Below the pieces are notes generated by a model. The model made no database searches, was not told the origin of the DNA, and was given only the letters and a program-made list of their open reading frames with translations. Below, in pieces: positions 16,404 to 25,971 of a stretch of DNA of 64,000 bases. Source of the DNA: Neorhizobium sp. UBA3556 (GTDB taxonomy: Bacteria; Pseudomonadota; Alphaproteobacteria; Rhizobiales; Rhizobiaceae); assembly GCA_002376235.1 (NCBI GenBank), contig DFNX01000003.1, positions 62,001 through 126,000 of the forward strand, in the 5' to 3' direction. The position numbers were made by a program, and so were the translations under genes. Position 1 is the first letter of the stretch. Every line of letters begins with the position of its first letter.

Positions 16404-17561
16404 GTGAACGGACCAATGATCGAAACAACCGCTGCTCTTCAAGACGCCTGCGCCAAGCTGGCGCAATCGGATTTCATCACCATCGACACGGAGTTTCTGA
16501 GAGAAACGACGTTCTGGCCGGAACTCTGCCTGATCCAGATGGCAAGCCCGGACATTGAGGTTATCGTCGATCCGCTGGCAAAAGGGCTTGATCTTGCGCC
16601 CTTCTTCGAGCTGATGGCGAACCCCGCGGTGGTGAAGGTTTTCCATGCCGCACGGCAGGATATCGAAATCGTCCACCATCTCGGCAAGCTCGTGCCGCAT
16701 CCGATCTTCGATACGCAGGTTGCCGCCATGGTTTGCGGTTTCGGCGACAGCGTCTCCTATGACCAGCTCGTCAGCCGCATCAAGGACGTCCATATCGACA
16801 AGTCGTCCCGCTTCACCGACTGGAGCCGCCGGCCGCTTTCAGAAAAGCAGCTCGATTATGCACTGGCCGACGTCACCCATCTGCGCGACGTCTACCTGGC
16901 GCTCAAGGAACAGCTGGAACGTGAAGGGCGCGCTTTGTGGCTGACCGAGGAAATGGCGATCCTCGAAAACCCTTCCACCTACGACCTTCATCCGGACGAC
17001 GCATGGCAGCGGCTTAAGGCACGCCTCAGGAAGCCGACCGAGCTAGCCATCCTCAAGTTTGTCGCCGCATGGCGCGAGCGGGAAGCCCGCAGTCGCAATG
17101 TGCCGCGGTCGCGCGTGCTGAAGGACGATGCTATCTACGAAATCGCCCAGCAGCAGCCGAAGGATACCGAAGCGCTCGGCCGCCTTCGCACCATCCCCAA
17201 GGGCTGGGAGCGTTCCGCTTCGGGTACAGCCATCGTCGAGGCGGTCAATGCCGCGCTTGCACTGCCGAAGGCTGACATGCCGCATCCCCCCAAGCACGCC
17301 CATGTGCCAGAAGGCACGGCCGCCGCTGTCGAACTGCTGAAGGTTCTGCTCAAGCTTGTTTCCGACAAGCAGGGCGTGGCCGCAAAGGTCATCGCCAATA
17401 CGGACGATCTCGAAAAGATCGCGTCTGAAGGCGAAAAAGCCAATGTCGCCGCGCTTTCCGGCTGGCGCAAGGAGCTGTTCGGCGACACGGCACTAAAACT
17501 GATCGAAGGCGGTGTGGCGCTGCGCTTCGTCGACAAGAAGGTCGAGGCGGTCGAACTTTAA
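16404..17561 (+). CDS. rnd: Ribonuclease D
   Basis: The 385-residue enzyme is a 3'-5' exonuclease that trims tRNA and other RNA ends. The DEDDy catalytic set is visible: DTE (Asp28, Glu30) in FITIDTEFLRE, the HAARQDIEIV block, and YALADVTHLRDVY with the Tyr and last Asp. An HRDC domain follows (about residues 205-285, KPTELAILKFVAAWREREA). The GTG start at 16404 places Asp28/Glu30 at the same numbers as in E. coli RNase D, as I recall them, and AGGAAGG lies upstream, so it is preferred over the ATG at 16416. Confidence 0.95.
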   Translation: MNGPMIETTAALQDACAKLAQSDFITIDTEFLRETTFWPELCLIQMASPDIEVIVDPLAKGLDLAPFFELMANPAVVKVFHAARQDIEIVHHLGKLVPHPIFDTQVAAMVCGFGDSVSYDQLVSRIKDVHIDKSSRFTDWSRRPLSEKQLDYALADVTHLRDVYLALKEQLEREGRALWLTEEMAILENPSTYDLHPDDAWQRLKARLRKPTELAILKFVAAWREREARSRNVPRSRVLKDDAIYEIAQQQPKDTEALGRLRTIPKGWERSASGTAIVEAVNAALALPKADMPHPPKHAHVPEGTAAAVELLKVLLKLVSDKQGVAAKVIANTDDLEKIASEGEKANVAALSGWRKELFGDTALKLIEGGVALRFVDKKVEAVEL

Positions 17562-17587
17562 GCTCCGATCCTCGGGCACTGCGACCA

Positions 17588-17995
17588 TCAGGGATGCATC
17601 TTCGCGCCTTTGGTGATCTTGTCGACCAGTTTCCTTTCCGCCCTCATAGCGATGCCGACCAGCCTGGCATCGTCAGGGCTGAACTGCGAGAAGACCTCGC
17701 GATTGGCCGCATCGTGACCGGTCGCAAACATCTCCTCTATATAGGCTGATGTGGTGACTTCACGTTCCAGAGAGCGCCTTTGGATGGTGCGCAGCATCTG
17801 CTGATCCGCGCCAAGCACCACGATCGGCTGGATCGACAGCGGATTATAGACATTGCCCACCGCGTCCCGGTATGTTTCACCGATGACAGCCGGTGACTGA
17901 GCGATAATGCCGCTTGTCAGAAATGCTGTAACGTTGAGCTTCTGCCAGGTGGCGAGGTCATCGCGAACTACAATCGCGATCTTGGTGTCGAACAT
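17588..17995 (-). CDS. DUF2000 family protein
   Basis: The 135-residue protein matches the DUF2000 pattern: FDTKIAIVVRDDLATWQKLNVTAFL at the start and QPIVVLGADQQML in the middle. The family is related in fold to peptidyl-tRNA hydrolase 2, but its activity is unknown. It faces an AraC-family regulator with only 22 bp between start codons, a pairing I believe recurs in proteobacteria and that suggests the regulator controls it. Confidence 0.8.
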   Translation of the reverse strand: MFDTKIAIVVRDDLATWQKLNVTAFLTSGIIAQSPAVIGETYRDAVGNVYNPLSIQPIVVLGADQQMLRTIQRRSLEREVTTSAYIEEMFATGHDAANREVFSQFSPDDARLVGIAMRAERKLVDKITKGAKMHP

Positions 17996-18017
17996 GCGGG
18001 AAAACTCCGTTCAGGGT

Positions 18018-18887
18018 ATGGAAAGAGCCGAACACTTAGCGGCTACCGGCGCGGATGGTCTTGAACGTTCGTGCAAAGGGCAATTTCGCGACGGCATGCG
18101 CATCGCCATGCCGAGCCGGGGCGTCGAGCGCATCGAGGCGCGTTTTCATGGAAACGGCTTTTCACCGCACCGCCACGATACCTATGCGCTGGGACTGACG
18201 CTGCATGGCGTGCAGACATTTCGTTATCGCGGCTCCGAACGTTTCAGCAATCCGGGCAATGTCATTGTGCTGCATCCCGACGAAGTGCATGACGGTGCGG
18301 CCGGCACCGATGACGGCCTGATATACCGGATGATCTATCTGCCGCCCGAACTGATCGGCGCCGTTGACAGCCATCGAAGCGCCCTGCCTTTCGTCAGCGA
18401 TCCCATCGTAGCAGATGCTGGCCTCTGGCAGGCCCTAGCCGACATTCTCGGCGATCTTGATCACGAACCAGATGACCTCGCGCTCGATGACACAGTGATG
18501 CAGATCGCCGCCGGTCTCTCGCAACAGGCAGGCATGCCTCGCAAGGCAATGACGGCAAAGGCCCGCACTGCTGTTCTGTCAGCCCGCGACTTCATGGAGG
18601 ATAACGGAACCGAGGCGGTGCGCTCCGAAGATCTGGAGGCAATTACCGGCATCGACCGTTATGAACTTGCGCGGCAGTTCCGCAGGCTGCTCGGCACCAG
18701 CCCGCACCGCTATCTCGTCATGCGCCGGTTGGAACAGGCGAAAAGGCTGATTTCGATCGGCACCGGGCTTGCCGAAACAGCCGCCGCCGCGGGTTTCTCA
18801 GACCAGGCACATTTCACCCGGCACTTCCGCAAGGCCTTCGGCATGACGCCAGGTCGCTGGAACGATTTACGCATCGGATCGCGATAA
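18018..18887 (+). CDS. AraC-family transcriptional regulator
   Basis: The 289-residue protein has an N-terminal cupin-like AraC ligand domain (about residues 25-150; HRHDTYALGLTLHGVQTFRYRG) and a C-terminal pair of helix-turn-helix motifs (about 190-285), including LEAITGIDRYELARQFRRLLGTSPHRYLVMRRLEQAKRLI and AAAAGFSDQAHFTRHFRKAFGMTPGRW. Such proteins activate a nearby operon when an effector binds. The divergently transcribed DUF2000 gene is the obvious target. The start is uncertain: the ATG at 18018 has only a weak GG-rich upstream sequence. Confidence 0.88.
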   Translation: MERAEHLAATGADGLERSCKGQFRDGMRIAMPSRGVERIEARFHGNGFSPHRHDTYALGLTLHGVQTFRYRGSERFSNPGNVIVLHPDEVHDGAAGTDDGLIYRMIYLPPELIGAVDSHRSALPFVSDPIVADAGLWQALADILGDLDHEPDDLALDDTVMQIAAGLSQQAGMPRKAMTAKARTAVLSARDFMEDNGTEAVRSEDLEAITGIDRYELARQFRRLLGTSPHRYLVMRRLEQAKRLISIGTGLAETAAAAGFSDQAHFTRHFRKAFGMTPGRWNDLRIGSR

Positions 18888-18926
18888 TCGTGCCCAAATC
18901 CGCTTCAGGCGGGCACTACAAAATCC

Positions 18927-18944
18927 CAGTCATCAAATCTTCAT
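18927..18944 (+). promoter_or_regulatory. Possible PhoB box upstream of the phytase-like esterase gene
   Basis: The repeat CAGTCAT-CAAA-TCTTCAT has the 7-4-7 layout of the PhoB box CTGTCAT-N4-CTGTCAT, matching 6/7 and 5/7 positions. It lies 75-92 bp before the ATG at 19019. Confidence 0.35.
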
Positions 18945-19018
18945 CGCATCATCACCTGCCCGTCATGCGCGCATTCTATCGACGCTCACATGTTCAATGC
19001 GAAACTTTCAGGTGTTTC

Positions 19019-20377
19019 ATGACCAAAACCTTTATCACTTCCGTTGCGATTGCCGCTCTCCTCGCCGGCTCGGCCCTTGCCGACGACAAGGAGTTTCCGG
19101 CGAAGCTCGCCGGCCAGGCGATCCTGCCGGCCAACACGATGACGGCGGCACCTGCCGATGCACCTGAGTTCCTGAAGACCTCCGGCAAGTTCACAACAGC
19201 CGGCAAGCGCGTCGAGAAGCTCGGCACGGTCGACGGCAAGGATGGCGCGCGGGTCACCGACGTGAAGCTGCCGATGGACGGTCAGCCGATCCAGGGTTTT
19301 TCCGGCATCAAGGCGATGGCTGACGGCACGTTCTGGACCTTGTCCGACAACGGTTTCGGTTCCAAGGCCAATTCTTCCGACGCCATGCTCTTCCTGCATC
19401 AGGTGAAGTTCGACTGGGCCACCAACAAGGTGGACGTCGTCAAGAACATCTTCCTCTCCGACCCGAACAAGATTGCCCCCTTCCCGATCGTCATGGAAGG
19501 CTCCGAAAAGCGTTACCTGACGGGCGCCGATTTCGACATCGAATCCATCCAGCCGGTAGCAGACGGGTTCTGGCTCGGTGAGGAATTCGGTCCCTATCTG
19601 ATCAAGGTCGATGCGCTCGGCCAGCTGACCGACGTCGTACCGACAATGGTCGACGGCAAGCCGGTCAAGTCTCCCGACAACCCGACGCTTTCCATGCCGG
19701 CCAATCCTGCTGCCAAGATGCCGGTCTTCAACCTGAAGCGTTCCGGCGGTTATGAAGGCATGGCAATGTCGAAGGACGGCTCCAAGCTTTATGGCCTGCT
19801 GGAAGGCCCGCTCTTCCTTGAGGACGGCAAGGTCGAACAGGTCGATGGCCGCACTGCACTGCGCGTCATCGAGTTCGATATCGCCTCGAAGAGCTGGACC
19901 GGCCGCTCCTGGCTCTACCCGCTGGCTGAAAAGGGTGTCGCGATCGGCGATTTCAACATGCTCGACGCAACGACCGCCCTCGTCATCGAGCGCGACAATG
20001 GTGCCGGCACCAAGGACAAGGCCTGCGCCGATCCGAAGCAGCCGAAGCCGGATTGCTTCGATGCACCGGCCGAACTGAAGCGCGTCTACAAGATCGAATT
20101 CAGCGACGCCAATGTCGGCAAGGCCGTCCGCAAGATCGGCTATATCGACCTGATGAACATCCAGGATCCGGACAACAAGAAGAAGGTCGCGGGCGGCAAA
20201 GCCGGCGTCTACGACATGCCCTTCGTGACGATCGAAAACGTCGATCAGGTCGACGCCACCCATATCGTCATCGGCAACGACAATAACCTGCCCTTCTCCG
20301 CCGGTCGTGCGGTCGACAAGGCCGACGACAACGAGTTCAGCCTGCTGGAAGTCGGCGAATTCCTGTCTGCAAAGTAA
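19019..20377 (+). CDS. Secreted esterase-like phytase family protein
   Basis: From ATG at 19019 the protein has 452 residues with a signal peptide (MTKTFITSVAIAALLAGSALA). The mature part matches the esterase-like activity of phytase family (PF13449): GFSGIKAMADGTFWTLSDNGFG near residue 100, DFDIESIQPVADGFWLGEEFGPYL near 185, GYEGMAMSKDGSKLYGLLEGPL near 250, and a late NDNNLPFS block. It is a beta-propeller-like phosphoesterase of the periplasm. A PhoB-like box lies upstream and a strong terminator downstream. The real substrate is not established by sequence. Confidence 0.87.
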   Translation: MTKTFITSVAIAALLAGSALADDKEFPAKLAGQAILPANTMTAAPADAPEFLKTSGKFTTAGKRVEKLGTVDGKDGARVTDVKLPMDGQPIQGFSGIKAMADGTFWTLSDNGFGSKANSSDAMLFLHQVKFDWATNKVDVVKNIFLSDPNKIAPFPIVMEGSEKRYLTGADFDIESIQPVADGFWLGEEFGPYLIKVDALGQLTDVVPTMVDGKPVKSPDNPTLSMPANPAAKMPVFNLKRSGGYEGMAMSKDGSKLYGLLEGPLFLEDGKVEQVDGRTALRVIEFDIASKSWTGRSWLYPLAEKGVAIGDFNMLDATTALVIERDNGAGTKDKACADPKQPKPDCFDAPAELKRVYKIEFSDANVGKAVRKIGYIDLMNIQDPDNKKKVAGGKAGVYDMPFVTIENVDQVDATHIVIGNDNNLPFSAGRAVDKADDNEFSLLEVGEFLSAK

Positions 20378-20399
20378 TAGCATTCAGCATCATGATGAG

Positions 20400-20428
20400 A
20401 AGGCGCCCGGACATACCGGGCGCCTTTT
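20400..20428 (+). terminator. Terminator after the phytase-like gene
   Basis: Arms AAGGCGCCCGG (20400-20410) and CCGGGCGCCTT (20416-20426), loop ACATA, then TT. Confidence 0.88.
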
Positions 20429-20593
20429 GCCGTTATGCTTTGCGCCAGCGCAGGCGCGATAACCCGGCGTGAGGCGCGTTGACTTTCACGCGTGCCGACC
20501 GTGTAATCGCGGACGCTGCAACCAGCGTTTCATCCTATCTTTTGCCCGCAGTTCCATCGTTTGCTTTTCCGCCATTCACTATGGAGGTTAGCC

Positions 20594-21598
20594 ATGGCAG
20601 ACACTGTTTCGAAGCTGCAATCGGCACCGGGGGCTTCCCGGGGTTTAGCCGCGATGACCGCGAATATGCCAGCCAGCTATTTCGGCATCGTGCTTGGGCT
20701 TGCCGGCCTTGGAAACGCCTGGAGGGCCGCGGCCCGCGCATGGGACCTGTCCGCTCTGGTCGGCGATATCATCCATGTCGTGGCGGCATTCGTCTGGGCC
20801 GCGCTGGTCGTCCTCTACCTCATCAAGGCGATCACGGCACCGGCGAAACTTGTTGCCGAGGCAGCACATCCCGTCCAATGCTGTTTCATAGGACTTGCCG
20901 GTGTCTCGACCATGCTAGTCGCGGGAGGGCTGGCATCCCATTGGACAGCGGCCGCCAATGTGCTTTTCGCAATGGGCTTCGCCTTCACGCTGGCTTTCGG
21001 CGTCTGGCGTACCGGCGGCCTATGGCAAGGCGGACGGGATATCAGCACGACGACGGCCGTCCTCTACCTCCCGACGGTTGCGGGCAGTTTCGTCTCAGCC
21101 ACGGTCATTTCCGCGCTCGGTCATCCATATGTGGGGCAACTCGCCTTCGGAGCCGGGTTCTTCGCCTGGCTGGCGATGGAATCCGTGATCCTCAACCGGC
21201 TGCTCACCGGGCCGACACTTGCGGTGCCGATGCGACCAACTATCGGCGTCCAGCTCGCACCCGCTCCCGTCGGGGCAGTCGCCTATATCGCTGTCAGCGG
21301 AGGCGCACCGGACCTTTTTGTCCATGCACTGATTGGATATGGCATTCTGCAATTGCTGATCCTTGCCAGGCTCTGGCGCTGGATTTTCGAGGCGGGCGCG
21401 TTGCCCGGGCTGTGGGCCTTCAGCTTCGGTGCCACGGCAATCGCCACGGCACCTACCCTTCTCACTGCCCATGGAGATGGTGGAGCCATTCCTGCCCTCG
21501 CCGCGCTGCTCTTCGTCCTTGCAAACATTTTCATCGTGGCTCTGATCGGCATGACCCTGTCTCTTCTCATCCGAGGCAAGATGTTTCAGCCGGCCTGA
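20594..21598 (+). CDS. tehA: TDT/TehA-type (SLAC1 family) membrane transporter
   Basis: The 334-residue protein has about ten membrane helices and the SLAC1/TehA opening MPASYFGIVLGLAGLGNAWR (about residues 25-44). Members export tellurite-related anions, sulfite or C4-dicarboxylates. GGAGG precedes the ATG by 6 nt. It stands beside an SRPBCC gene in the same direction, 91 nt apart. The symbol reflects family resemblance only; tellurite resistance is not shown. Confidence 0.82.
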   Translation: MADTVSKLQSAPGASRGLAAMTANMPASYFGIVLGLAGLGNAWRAAARAWDLSALVGDIIHVVAAFVWAALVVLYLIKAITAPAKLVAEAAHPVQCCFIGLAGVSTMLVAGGLASHWTAAANVLFAMGFAFTLAFGVWRTGGLWQGGRDISTTTAVLYLPTVAGSFVSATVISALGHPYVGQLAFGAGFFAWLAMESVILNRLLTGPTLAVPMRPTIGVQLAPAPVGAVAYIAVSGGAPDLFVHALIGYGILQLLILARLWRWIFEAGALPGLWAFSFGATAIATAPTLLTAHGDGGAIPALAALLFVLANIFIVALIGMTLSLLIRGKMFQPA

Positions 21599-21689
21599 GA
21601 AATGTGAGCCGGAACGTCGATTGACTGTCGGCATGCGGGACCGATGTTCGTCCTTGGGGCACGACCCGGCAGCAGAGGAGGAACCAAAC

Positions 21690-22133
21690 ATGCCGAGCAC
21701 GATCAAACTGCACCGCGTTCTGGCGGCCAGCCCGGAAAAAGTCTACCGCGCCTTCATCGAGCCCGATGCGCTGACCAAATGGTTTCCGCCGAACGGGTTT
21801 ACCTGCACCGTCCATCATCTCGATGCAAAGGTCGGCGGTACATTCCGGATGTCCTTCCGCAACTTCACCACCGGCGAAAGCCACTTCTTTGGCGGCGAGT
21901 TTCATGAACTCGTTCCCGGCGAGCGCATCCGCTACACAGACAGGTTCGAAGACCCAAACTTGCCGGGCGAAATGCAGGTGACCATCCTGTTGAAGACGGT
22001 TTCAGTCGGAACCGACCTCGACATCACCCAGGCAGGCGTTCCCGACATCATCCCGGCGGAAGCCTGTTATCTCGGCTGGCAGGAATGCCTGCGCAATCTC
22101 GCAAGGCTCGTGGAGCCGAATATCGAGGAATGA
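21690..22133 (+). CDS. SRPBCC (AHSA1-like) domain protein
   Basis: The 147-residue protein is a single START/AHSA1-type domain: TIKLHRVLAASPEKVYRAFIEPDALTKWFPPNGFTC opens it, GGTFRMSFRN and GGEFHELVPGERIRYTDRF form the centre, and a C-terminal helix (CYLGWQECLRNLARLV) closes the cavity. The family binds hydrophobic ligands or acts on Hsp90-like partners; no specific function can be assigned. AGGAGGAA precedes the ATG by about 7 nt. Confidence 0.88.
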   Translation: MPSTIKLHRVLAASPEKVYRAFIEPDALTKWFPPNGFTCTVHHLDAKVGGTFRMSFRNFTTGESHFFGGEFHELVPGERIRYTDRFEDPNLPGEMQVTILLKTVSVGTDLDITQAGVPDIIPAEACYLGWQECLRNLARLVEPNIEE

Positions 22134-22187
22134 TGCGACTATGGAAGATAGAAGGCCGGCGAAGCCATTGCGCCGGCCGCTTTCATG

Positions 22188-23708
22188 TTACTCGAATTTG
22201 AAGGCGAGCCGTTTTCCGGTCAGCTTTGCCAGTTGCTGCAGGCGACCATCCAGGCGTTCGCCAGCGAAATTGGCATATTCGTGCGGCACGACGAATTCGA
22301 GATCGAGATCCGGCGTCGTCGATTGCCGGAACGTCAGATGGTGGACCAGCCCCGGCATGGAGGCCGAGAACAGATAGACGACCCGCAAAAGCCCGCCCAG
22401 AAGCTTGGCGAGTTCCAGAAGGCGGGAGGTGGCAATGGTCGCCAGCGCGTCGGTATCGCCATTATCACCGACCCCTTCGAAGCGATAATAGTTGGCGAGC
22501 GCCAGATAGGCACGTCCGGGGTGACTGATGCCGACGAAGGACGAATGGGCGATGACGTTCATCGCCTGCGCGCCGCGATAATCCGGATGAGCCCGCCAGC
22601 TGATATCGGCGACGAGGCAGGCAGCGCGGCGGTAGCGGTTCTCTTCTTCTGTCTCGACGATGCCGAAAAACGGCATCATGCGGCCAGTCCAGTCGGCCAG
22701 TTCGCGGGCGTGTTTTGGGGACCGGGCGCGCAATATCGCGAGCTGATCGGCGGCAACCAGAAGCGGATCAGCATCGCGTTCACTGTCCGGCAGCCGGGAA
22801 TAGAGATATCCCTCGCGTACACCCTGAGCAGAAAAGGTGATCTTCGCCGGTTTCATCACGCTCAGCACTTCCTGCATGGCGATAGCGCCATAGGGAAGAA
22901 GCGAGCGGCGGTTCTTGGAAACCGCCTGCCATGCACCGTCCTTACTATCCTTGGCTGCAATCACCTCGTCGAGGAATTTCTGGATTTCCTCGAGCGAAAG
23001 CTCATAGCCCTGCATCATGTGCAGCGGATAATTGATCATCTCCATATGGAGCTTGGCGATATTCCGCCATGTGCCGCCAACAGCGTAAAAGGTCCGTCCT
23101 TCGCCCTTTTCCAGAAAGCGCGCGGTATTGACCTGCTTGCGAGCGAAATTGCGCGCCTTGGCGAGCGAGTTGCCCGAGCTTTCAGAAAGCCTCAGGCCAC
23201 CCAGCGGCAAGGTGATGCCACGGCCGAAATCGTGGCCCTTGATGTCGATCAGTTCGAGCGAACCGCCGCCGAGATCACCGGCAATGCCGTCCACGTCGTG
23301 AAAGCCGCTGATAACGCCGAGCGCCGAATATTTCGCCTCTTCCTCGCCGGAAAGAACCTGAATTTCCTGCCCAAGGATCAGTTCTGCATTGCGAATGAAA
23401 TCGGGGCCATTGCTCGCCTCGCGGGCAGCTGCGGTTGCGAGAACGTGGATCTCCGTGGCGCGCGCCTGATCGGACAGCGCCTTGAAGCGCCTCAACGCCG
23501 CAAGCGCTCGCTCGACGCCTTCGTCGTCCATGCGACCATTGGCGCCGAGGCCCTTGCCAAGGCCACACAACACCTTCTCGTTGAAAAGCACCGTCGCAGC
23601 CCGGGTCAGTCCCTCGTAGACGACCAGACGAACGGAGTTGGATCCGATATCTATAACGGAAACAGGGGCGATGCCCGGAAGCCGCCCCTGAGCTTCAGAA
23701 ATTACCAT
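22188..23708 (-). CDS. ppx: Exopolyphosphatase (Ppx/GppA family)
   Basis: The 506-residue protein cleaves phosphate from polyphosphate ends. It has the ASKHA phosphate-binding motifs SVIDIGSNSVRLVVYEG (about residues 17-33), VLATAAAREASNG, and DLGGGSLEL, and an HD-like C-terminal half (GIVETEEENRYRRAACLVADISWRAHPDYR). It starts 5 nt after the ppk stop, so the two antagonistic polyphosphate enzymes share an operon, a common arrangement. A related activity on pppGpp (GppA) cannot be excluded. Confidence 0.95.
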   Translation of the reverse strand: MVISEAQGRLPGIAPVSVIDIGSNSVRLVVYEGLTRAATVLFNEKVLCGLGKGLGANGRMDDEGVERALAALRRFKALSDQARATEIHVLATAAAREASNGPDFIRNAELILGQEIQVLSGEEEAKYSALGVISGFHDVDGIAGDLGGGSLELIDIKGHDFGRGITLPLGGLRLSESSGNSLAKARNFARKQVNTARFLEKGEGRTFYAVGGTWRNIAKLHMEMINYPLHMMQGYELSLEEIQKFLDEVIAAKDSKDGAWQAVSKNRRSLLPYGAIAMQEVLSVMKPAKITFSAQGVREGYLYSRLPDSERDADPLLVAADQLAILRARSPKHARELADWTGRMMPFFGIVETEEENRYRRAACLVADISWRAHPDYRGAQAMNVIAHSSFVGISHPGRAYLALANYYRFEGVGDNGDTDALATIATSRLLELAKLLGGLLRVVYLFSASMPGLVHHLTFRQSTTPDLDLEFVVPHEYANFAGERLDGRLQQLAKLTGKRLAFKFE

Positions 23709-23713
23709 ACTGC

Positions 23714-25918
23714 CTATTTCTTACGGCCAGACATTACTCCGGCAATCAGTTTCGGTGCGCTAGACTTCAAGGCTTCCCCGCGGCCAGAAAGGCTCGGGTT
23801 GGTCATGAAATAGTGCTGGGCGTTGAAAGGCTCCTCACCCTTACGCACCTCCATGCGCCTCGACGTCCCATCGGGCAGTATCTCGTAGCTCTGCTGGTTG
23901 TCAATCAGATTGCCCAGCATAATCTGTGATAGAACCTGTTCATGCACCGTCGGGTTGAGCAGCGGCACCAGCGTCTCGACGCGACGGTCGAGATTGCGCG
24001 GCATCATGTCGGCAGAACCGATGTAAACCAGCGCCTTGTCGGACGGCAGGCCCTGGCCGTTGCCGAAGCAGAAGATACGGCTGTGCTCGAGGAAGCGACC
24101 GACGATCGACTTGACGCGGATATTGTCGGACAAGCCCTTCACCTGCGGGCGCAAGCAGCAGATGCCGCGGATGACAAGCTCCACGTCAACGCCGGCATGG
24201 CTGGCGCGATAAAGCGCATCGATGATTTCCGGATCGACCAGCGAGTTCATCTTCATCCAGATCGCCGCCGGACGTCCCGCCTTGGCATGGACGATCTCCT
24301 CCTCGATATGACGAAGAATGCGCGGGCGCAGCGTATAGGGCGACACCGCCAGCTTCATGCTTTCCTTCGGCTCGCCGTAACCGGTGATGAAGTTGAAGAT
24401 ATTCGCCATGTCATGGGCGATCTTCGGGTTGCAAGTGAAGAAGGACAGGTCGGTATAGATCTTGGCGGTGATCGGGTGGTAGTTGCCGGTGCCGAGGTGG
24501 CAATAGGTCCTGAGCTTGCCATCTTCGCGGCGCACGACCATCGACATCTTGGCGTGGGTTTTGAGTTCGATGAAGCCGAACACGACCTGCACGCCGGCGC
24601 GTTCAAGGTCGCGCGCCCAACGGATGTTGGCTTCTTCGTCGAAACGCGCCTTCAATTCGACCAGCGCCGTCACCGACTTGCCGGCTTCGGCCGCGTCGAT
24701 CAGCGCCCGGACGATCGGGCTGTCGTTGGAGGTTCTGTAGAGGGTCTGCTTGATGGCAAGGACGTCGGGGTCACGGGCGGCCTGCAGAAGGAACTGCACA
24801 ACCACGTCAAAACTTTCATACGGATGGTGGACCACCATGTCCTTTTCGCGGATGGCTGCAAGGCAGTCGCCAGCATGCTCGCGAACCCGCTCCGGAAATC
24901 GGGCATTGTAGCTGTCGAAACGCAGGTCCTCGCGCGGCGCCTTGGTGATTTCCGACATGGTGTTGAGCGCCAGCAGGCCCGGCAGAACCGCGACGCGGTT
25001 TTCCGGCACGCCAAGTTCCTGAACCACGAACTGGCGCAAGGATGCCGGCATTTCCGAGTCGGTCTCGATGCGGATGACCTTGCCGCGACGACGACGCTTC
25101 AGCGCTGTTTCGAAGAAGCGCACCAGATCTTCGGCTTCTTCTTCCACTTCCAGGTCGCTGTCGCGAATGATGCGGAAGGTGCCGGCGCCACGGACCTCGT
25201 ATCCCGGGAAAAGCCGGTCGGTGAACATGCCGACCACGTCTTCCAGGGTGATGTAGCGGATCGTCGTGCCGTCATCCGGCAGGCGGACGAAACGGTCAAG
25301 CGTCGTCGGCAGGCGAAGCAGGCCGGTCATCGGCTCCTTGCCGAGCAGACTGTGCAGCTGCAGGCCCATGGAGAAACCGAGGTTAGGGATGAACGGAAAT
25401 GGATGCGCCGGATCGATGGCGAGCGGCGTCAGGACCGGAAAAAGGTCTTCCTCGAAATCGGTCGCCAGCCATGACTTGTCTTCGGCAGACAAGGCGTTCG
25501 GGCGAACGATGAGAATATCTTCCTGCGCCAGATATTGCTGCAGCACGGCGAGAGAGGCCTGCTGCTCCATCTGCAGGTTATCGATTTCCTGCAGGATCGA
25601 ATCGAGCTGCTCGGCCGGCGTCTTGCCGTCGGGGCTGCGGATGACGATGCCCTGTCGCACCTGACCTTCGAGGCCGGCGACGCGCACCATGAAGAATTCG
25701 TCGAGGTTGGCGGCCGAGATCGACAGGAACCGGACGCGCTCGAGAAGCGGATGGGCTGTGTTCAGCGTTTCTTCCAGAACACGGCGATTGAACTGCAGCC
25801 AGGAGAATTCACGGTTGATGAACCGGTCGGAGCTTGCAAGCTGCTCCTCGAAGCTCGGGATCGCGTCAACAACTTCCTTGGTTTCTTGCGTTTCGGCGAT
25901 TTGGTCCATGAGCTCCAT
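23714..25918 (-). CDS. ppk: Polyphosphate kinase 1
   Basis: The 734-residue enzyme reversibly makes polyphosphate from ATP. It has the PPK1 order: N domain with DRFINREFSWLQFNRRVLEE (about residue 31), head domain (YEVRGAGTFRIIRDSDLEVEEEAEDL), and two PLD-like catalytic domains with LKARFDEEANIRWARDLERAGVQVVFG and the phosphohistidine segment TYCHLGTGNYHP. The frame overlaps the hdaA stop through a TTG at 25975; ATGs at 25918 and 25909 are closer to normal start sites. I used 25918; the true start is uncertain by about 20 residues. Operon perM-hdaA-ppk-ppx. Confidence 0.95.
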   Translation of the reverse strand: MELMDQIAETQETKEVVDAIPSFEEQLASSDRFINREFSWLQFNRRVLEETLNTAHPLLERVRFLSISAANLDEFFMVRVAGLEGQVRQGIVIRSPDGKTPAEQLDSILQEIDNLQMEQQASLAVLQQYLAQEDILIVRPNALSAEDKSWLATDFEEDLFPVLTPLAIDPAHPFPFIPNLGFSMGLQLHSLLGKEPMTGLLRLPTTLDRFVRLPDDGTTIRYITLEDVVGMFTDRLFPGYEVRGAGTFRIIRDSDLEVEEEAEDLVRFFETALKRRRRGKVIRIETDSEMPASLRQFVVQELGVPENRVAVLPGLLALNTMSEITKAPREDLRFDSYNARFPERVREHAGDCLAAIREKDMVVHHPYESFDVVVQFLLQAARDPDVLAIKQTLYRTSNDSPIVRALIDAAEAGKSVTALVELKARFDEEANIRWARDLERAGVQVVFGFIELKTHAKMSMVVRREDGKLRTYCHLGTGNYHPITAKIYTDLSFFTCNPKIAHDMANIFNFITGYGEPKESMKLAVSPYTLRPRILRHIEEEIVHAKAGRPAAIWMKMNSLVDPEIIDALYRASHAGVDVELVIRGICCLRPQVKGLSDNIRVKSIVGRFLEHSRIFCFGNGQGLPSDKALVYIGSADMMPRNLDRRVETLVPLLNPTVHEQVLSQIMLGNLIDNQQSYEILPDGTSRRMEVRKGEEPFNAQHYFMTNPSLSGRGEALKSSAPKLIAGVMSGRKK

Positions 25919-25971
25919 CCTCAGTTTAAGCCTTTCGGCCGTATAATGTTTTGACGACGGAACTGTGACAG

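Noticed and set aside
18986..20383. Open frame of 465 codons on the minus strand opposite the phytase-like gene
   Set aside because: The Asp/Arg/His-rich composition is that of a complement-strand shadow; the plus-strand gene has a signal peptide and family motifs.
22185..25474. Long plus-strand open frames (542 and 510 codons) opposite ppx and ppk
   Set aside because: Both are antisense to well-conserved enzymes and have no features of their own.
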